A DNA stretch of 64,000 bases, taken from the NCBI GenBank assembly GCA_033819885.1, contig JAQYUZ010000034.1, forward strand, positions 62,001 to 126,000. The letters run 5' to 3'. Below, one piece after another: positions 60,301-64,000 of the stretch. The position numbers and the translations under genes were made by a program. The number at the start of each line of letters is the position of its first letter. Position 1 is the stretch's first letter. The notes beneath the pieces were generated by a model. The model did no database searches and had not been told where the DNA came from. It saw only the letters and a list, made by a program, of their open reading frames with translations. This DNA is from Microbotryomycetes sp. JL201. Its lineage: Eukaryota > Basidiomycota > Microbotryomycetes.

Positions 60301-61048
60301 CAAAGGCTGCAATATTGAGTCTGAACACGATCGAGTCGCCGCTATAACTCGCCTTGCTGGCTTGCAACCCGGTTCTGAGGCAACTGTAGAAGCCTTGTCA
60401 ACTCTGGTCCAGTCAGTTCAGGAGGGCATCTGTCTGCACCTTGCTCGGCTGATGCCTGCTTCCATGGCAGACTTGGCCTTTGTCCTGGATCACGCGACGA
60501 AAGCTTGAGTTTACCGACGGTCCCGAAATCCGCCGCCGCTCCATTAGACTTGCTGTCGACTCTTCTCGGGACTTCATTGGCGTACAAGGCTGGGGAGCGG
60601 GATGCCGTCATTCTGCACCACGAGTTGTCGACCAAAACAAAGAACAATCAGATAGAGCTGTTCACGTCGACTCTGGTTCAGGTGAGTGCTAACCTTGACA
60701 TGCCAACATAAATTGAACATATCTTGCTATGGACAGTACGGCGACAACGAGGCTTCTGCGATGGCAACCACCGTTGGAATTGTAAGTTGTATCTTGCAGG
60801 CCGACTTCGCAACGTCAGCTCACCGCGGCATGGTTTCACAGCCCATCGCATTGGGTGCTCTTCTGTTCCTGGATGGTCACATCACTTCACGAGGTCTAGT
60901 GTCACCGTCGTCACCTCAAGTGTGGCGACCATTGCTCGAGCAACTTGGCGAGCACGGCATCACGCTCGTCGAAAGGAGAAAGACAATTCAAGGCCCTGGG
61001 CAGAGCCTAGTGGACGTCTTGAAGGAGCAAGTGAAGGAGATTGAGTAA
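57316..61048 (+). CDS. AASS: Bifunctional alpha-aminoadipate semialdehyde synthase (LKR/SDH, AASS type)
   Basis: Fuses lysine-2-oxoglutarate reductase to saccharopine dehydrogenase, the two first steps of mitochondrial lysine breakdown in animals and plants. The start [20 protein letters not shown] is Arg/Ala-rich and acid-free: a mitochondrial presequence. LKR half: [72 protein letters not shown]. Linker: [56 protein letters not shown] half: [20 protein letters not shown] (dinucleotide fold), [86 protein letters not shown] and [20 protein letters not shown]. Stop at 61046-61048. About eleven introns; about 950 residues, as in AASS. The domain order matches the animal/plant enzyme, not fungal LYS1, LYS9 or SPE3-LYS9. 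Confidence 0.9.
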
Positions 61049-61057
61049 TTAGCAGGT

Positions 61058-61063
61058 CACGTG
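61058..61063. promoter_or_regulatory. CACGTG box upstream of BTA1
   Basis: Palindromic E-box in context GGTCACGTGATGAG, about 600 bp before the BTA1 start. Fits Pho4/NUC-1 or Cbf1-type bHLH factors. Confidence 0.4.
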
Positions 61064-61206
61064 ATGAGTTTTGGCCGAAACGTTGTTTTCAGCCAAGCAC
61101 GAATACAGAGTGTATAGTATGTTGATGCATTGCATATACGAGCCGCAGGAGCTTGTGTGACTCGGAAACTGGGCATTCACGCGACATTAGGGCCCGAGCG
61201 TGCAAT

Positions 61207-61212
61207 CACGTG
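61207..61212. promoter_or_regulatory. CACGTG box upstream of BTA1
   Basis: Second E-box, context AATCACGTGTCAG, 450 bp before the BTA1 start. Confidence 0.4.
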
Positions 61213-61663
61213 TCAGAAGCACAGGATGCAATGCTACGAGCTTCTTCATTTGATCATCTTGAGCAGCTTTGTGTGGTCGACACTCTGCAACACGAGGCTC
61301 ACAAGTGCAGATCAGCCGAATCTTGCAAGCGCACGTTGTCTGAAATGTGTTTGCGGCCAAGTGCTCCGAATTCGCTCTCTGATTGGCCCCCGGCATTTTT
61401 GAGACGCTTTCCGCGACAAAGGCAATTCACCCTCAAGGCGCGGCTCCGCTCAATCCCTCTGAATCCCCACAGAGCCGGAGCTCGGGACCCTCTCATTCTC
61501 CTTACACTTCCCACACCACAGGCTACAATCCTGTACATTTTCAAGCTCAAAGCCGAGAAACTCTACTTCTCCACCGGCAGCGCCTCTTGATAGTGCTCCC
61601 ATTCTGCTTAAACTTCAACAGCCTGCTGCTCGGGCCCCTCCTTCACTTTCTCGCTCTTCAAAC

Positions 61664-64000
61664 ATGTCGACCGTCTCCCGAGTCGCGCTTGGCGCGTTCG
61701 CAGCAGGAGTAATCGTTGCTTTCGAGCCTTTGAAAGCCTGGCTGACGTCTTACACGTCGCATTCGTCGGCGAGTGCCGGATGGATCTTGGCCTTCGCGTG
61801 CTGGTTGGCGATCGCTCTCACATTCGCGTCACAATTGTCAACGGCATGTCTTTTTGCATGGAACTGCTTCTTCAAACCATTGGGCAAGTCTGCCAACCAG
61901 CAAGGCAGACTTGACGCGTTCTACCAAGGTCAAGCTCAAATCTACGACCGAACGAGGTCAAAGCTGCTACGAGGACGTTCGACCATGCTCAAGCTGTCGG
62001 CTGCTCACTTGGCTCAGCAACGTCAAGAGAATCCTGACAAACGACTTGTGTGGCTCGACATTGGTGGTGGAACCGGTGAGCTTTGCAGAACTACTCTCTG
62101 TCACGAGCACGTGTGCTGAGCTCGGGCCCCACACGTATCTTCAGGTTGGAATGTGGAAGAGATGGACAAGGTGAGTGGTAGTTGCAAGATTGGCGGGAAA
62201 CCGCTAAGACTGCTCAATATAGTACTTTCCCGTTGCGGATTTTGATGGTAAGCAGAGTGTATGTGGTCACGTGATTGAAAGCCCACGTGTCGATTCGCTC
62301 CTGTTCAGCTGTTTACGTCCTGGACTTGTGCGAGCCTCTCCTTGACGTCGCCAGGAAGCGCTTCGAGGCTCGAGGATGGAAGAATGTCCACTGTCTGCTG
62401 CAAGATGCCACGGCTTTTGTCTTGCCAGAATGGGAAGAGGAAGGCATCGACCCGGAGGGCGACCTAGACTTTGTCTCGATGTCATACTCGCTCAGGCAAG
62501 TCCTTCAGGCTACATTACTACACGGTGTGCTGATATATGCTGCAGCATGATGCCTGATATGCTCAAGCTTATCGACCGCATCGAAAGATTCCTGAGCCCG
62601 TCCGGTTTGCTCTCCGTCTGCGATTTTTACGTATCATCTCGAGAGAAATCAACTTTGGCTGAAGTGATAGGCGACACGGCCTCGCGTCACTGCTCTTGGT
62701 TGTCGCGCATGTTCTGGCTGCACTGGTGAGCACGCCTAAGCTTGTCTCGGAGGCGGACATTGAAAGACAAGTCATGCCTCAGGTTCGAATTCGATCACGT
62801 GGATCTTCATCCGTCTCGCCGTCAGTACTTGGAACATACATTTGCTACCATCAAGTCTTTCAATGGCCGGTAAGCCCGATCAAAAGTGGCATCTTTTCTT
62901 AGGCTGACGAATGATCGCATGGAGCAGTAACAACTTTGTCGTGCCATGGTTGATCCGGATGTGAGAGGGCTGTATGTCTTTGGTCTGTGACATGGATCTG
63001 ATTGAACCCTGTCTCTGAAAGCCCGTACTACGTCAACCTTATGACTTCGCGCCGAGCCGATACCAGCAACGCTCGCACAGCATTCGAAGTCGACGCCGGC
63101 AATACAATCTCTGCCACGGCTTCACCAATACTTGTACCAGCTCGCAACCCTTCGTCTCTCGACTTGCCCGCCTTGACTCTCGGACTGTCTTCGCTGCAAA
63201 GATCCAGCTCGACTCGGTCGCGCAAGCTGCGACGAACCATTTCGTACGAATCCGACAGTACACGCATCGACATTGCCCCTGAAGAGCAATTGTCGTCGTT
63301 CCACTACGGTCGTCGTCACTTTCGGGTTCCATACCTCGATTCGCCGGTGCACAAAGAGTTTCGCACATGGGTGTATGGCTTCACTTGGGAGGACCCCGCA
63401 GTCGACATGCAGCATTTGAATTTGACGAGCGAAGACCACATGCTTTGTATTTCCTCGGCTGGCGACAATGCCCTGCACTGTGAGTTCTGTCAAGTTTTTC
63501 AGGATCTCGCCGACTGACTTGGTCACGGACGACAGACGCGGTTGATGGTCCCAAAGGGCAACAGCCCAAGCGGATTCATGCCGTCGACATGAATCCTTGG
63601 TGCGTAAACCATCTGCTGACTTTCGAGAACTCTGCTGAATCGCAATCAAAGCCAAGGACACTTGCTGGAATTGAAACTAGCTTCGATTTGCGCCCTGGAC
63701 TACGAGGACCATTGGAAGGTCAGAAGTGCGCCCAATTCCACACACTATAAATCGGCTGAATCTCTTGCCATAGCTCTTTGGTGAAGGCCGTCATGAAAAT
63801 TTCCGCGCTCTTCTCGACACAAAGCTTTCGCCGTATCTGACGTCTCATGCATATCAATTCTGGAGGTACGTCAGCGCGCTTCTTTTGAGCAATCGCATCA
63901 GGCGATTCTGACGCATATGCTTCGTCACTGTGTGCAGGAAAAACGACAATGCTTTCTCTTCGGCATTCTACCTTCGTGGCTACTCTGGCTGGGCTCTTCG
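61664..64000 (+). CDS. BTA1: Betaine-lipid (DGTS) synthase BTA1, 3'-truncated by window edge
   Basis: Makes the phosphorus-free lipid diacylglyceryl-trimethylhomoserine from diacylglycerol and SAM; ER membrane. Start MSTVSRVALGAFAAGVIVAF with two hydrophobic segments (also GWILAFACWLAIALTF). The N-terminal BtaB-like methyltransferase has RLVWLDIGGGTG (SAM motif I), AVYVLDLCEPLLDVARKRFE, LDFVSMSYSLR and FLSPSGLLSVCDFYVSS. The C-terminal BtaA-like 3-amino-3-carboxypropyl transferase has SSFHYGRRHFRVPYLDSPVH, FTWEDPAVDMQHLNLTSEDH, MLCISSAGDNALHY, KRIHAVDMNPCQGHLLELKL, ASICALDYEDHWKLFGEG and SPYLTSHAYQFWRKN; the reading continues past 64000. The BtaB-then-BtaA order is the fungal arrangement, the reverse of the Chlamydomonas enzyme. 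About eight introns so far. Confidence 0.92.
62268..62289. promoter_or_regulatory. Pair of CACGTG boxes inside a BTA1 intron
   Basis: CACGTG at 62268-62273 and 62284-62289, in the short intron region before the AVYVLDLCEP exon. Could be regulatory or chance. Confidence 0.3.

Larger units (their letters stand above)
61049..61663. promoter_or_regulatory. BTA1 upstream region with CACGTG boxes
   Basis: 615 bp with two CACGTG palindromes (61058-61063, 61207-61212) and no convincing gene. A 145-codon open frame (61153-61590) is present but has no conserved features, and it ends before BTA1. Confidence 0.5.

Noticed and set aside
61153-61590. 145-codon open frame before BTA1
   Set aside because: No conserved sequence; overlaps the region expected to be promoter and leader of BTA1.

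Overview
This window looks like nuclear DNA of a fungus, most likely a basidiomycete. Genes sit about every 2.4 kb on both strands. Nearly all are split by many short introns (about 50-130 nt, GT-AG with CTGAC/CTAAC-like branch points). The proteins include fungal-type SET2, HOG1, LHS1, RPA49, a Zn2Cys6 regulator and a fungal DGTS synthase. A small, gene-dense Pucciniomycotina or Ustilaginomycotina genome would fit, but the sequence alone does not fix the order. I see no tRNA, rRNA, transposon, viral relic or CRISPR array.

Layout. 1-5 kb: a cytochrome P450 cut by the window edge, then a head-to-head pair for N-acetylglucosamine catabolism (glucosamine-6-P deaminase and GlcNAc-6-P deacetylase). 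5-12.5 kb: GAPDH, a Zn2Cys6 regulator and a type II membrane SGNH-hydrolase-like protein, all on the minus strand. 12.5-21 kb: thymine-DNA glycosylase (+), SET2 (-), RPA49 (+). 21-34.5 kb, minus strand: urate oxidase ending in the peroxisomal signal AKL, PEX6, a Git1/Ync13 (Munc13-like) C2/MUN protein, and a short oxysterol-binding protein. 35-44 kb: an HMG-box protein (+), the ER chaperone LHS1 (-), a four-TM protein with a SAP/HeH-like N-terminus (-), and a VHS/GAT protein (+). 44-53 kb: a rhodanese/dual-specificity phosphatase (-), a PTPS/QueD-fold protein lacking key catalytic residues (+), METTL16 (-), and an orphan multi-pass membrane protein (+). 53-64 kb, plus strand: a free-standing type II dehydroquinase, the MAP kinase HOG1, an animal/plant-style bifunctional lysine-ketoglutarate reductase/saccharopine dehydrogenase (AASS), and the betaine-lipid synthase BTA1, which runs off the right edge.

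How the genes fit together. Most are housekeeping genes, with a few functional pairs: NAG1/DAC1 share a 266-bp promoter, urate oxidase lies beside the peroxisome import ATPase PEX6, and a MAPK-phosphatase-type enzyme lies about 9 kb from HOG1. The best leads are the fused LKR/SDH with a predicted mitochondrial presequence (fungi normally use separate LYS1 and LYS9, or a SPE3-LYS9 fusion in basidiomycetes), the PTPS-like protein that keeps its zinc ligands but lacks the catalytic Cys and His, and BTA1 with four CACGTG boxes. Gene models were spliced by eye. Start codons and small exons are the least certain parts.
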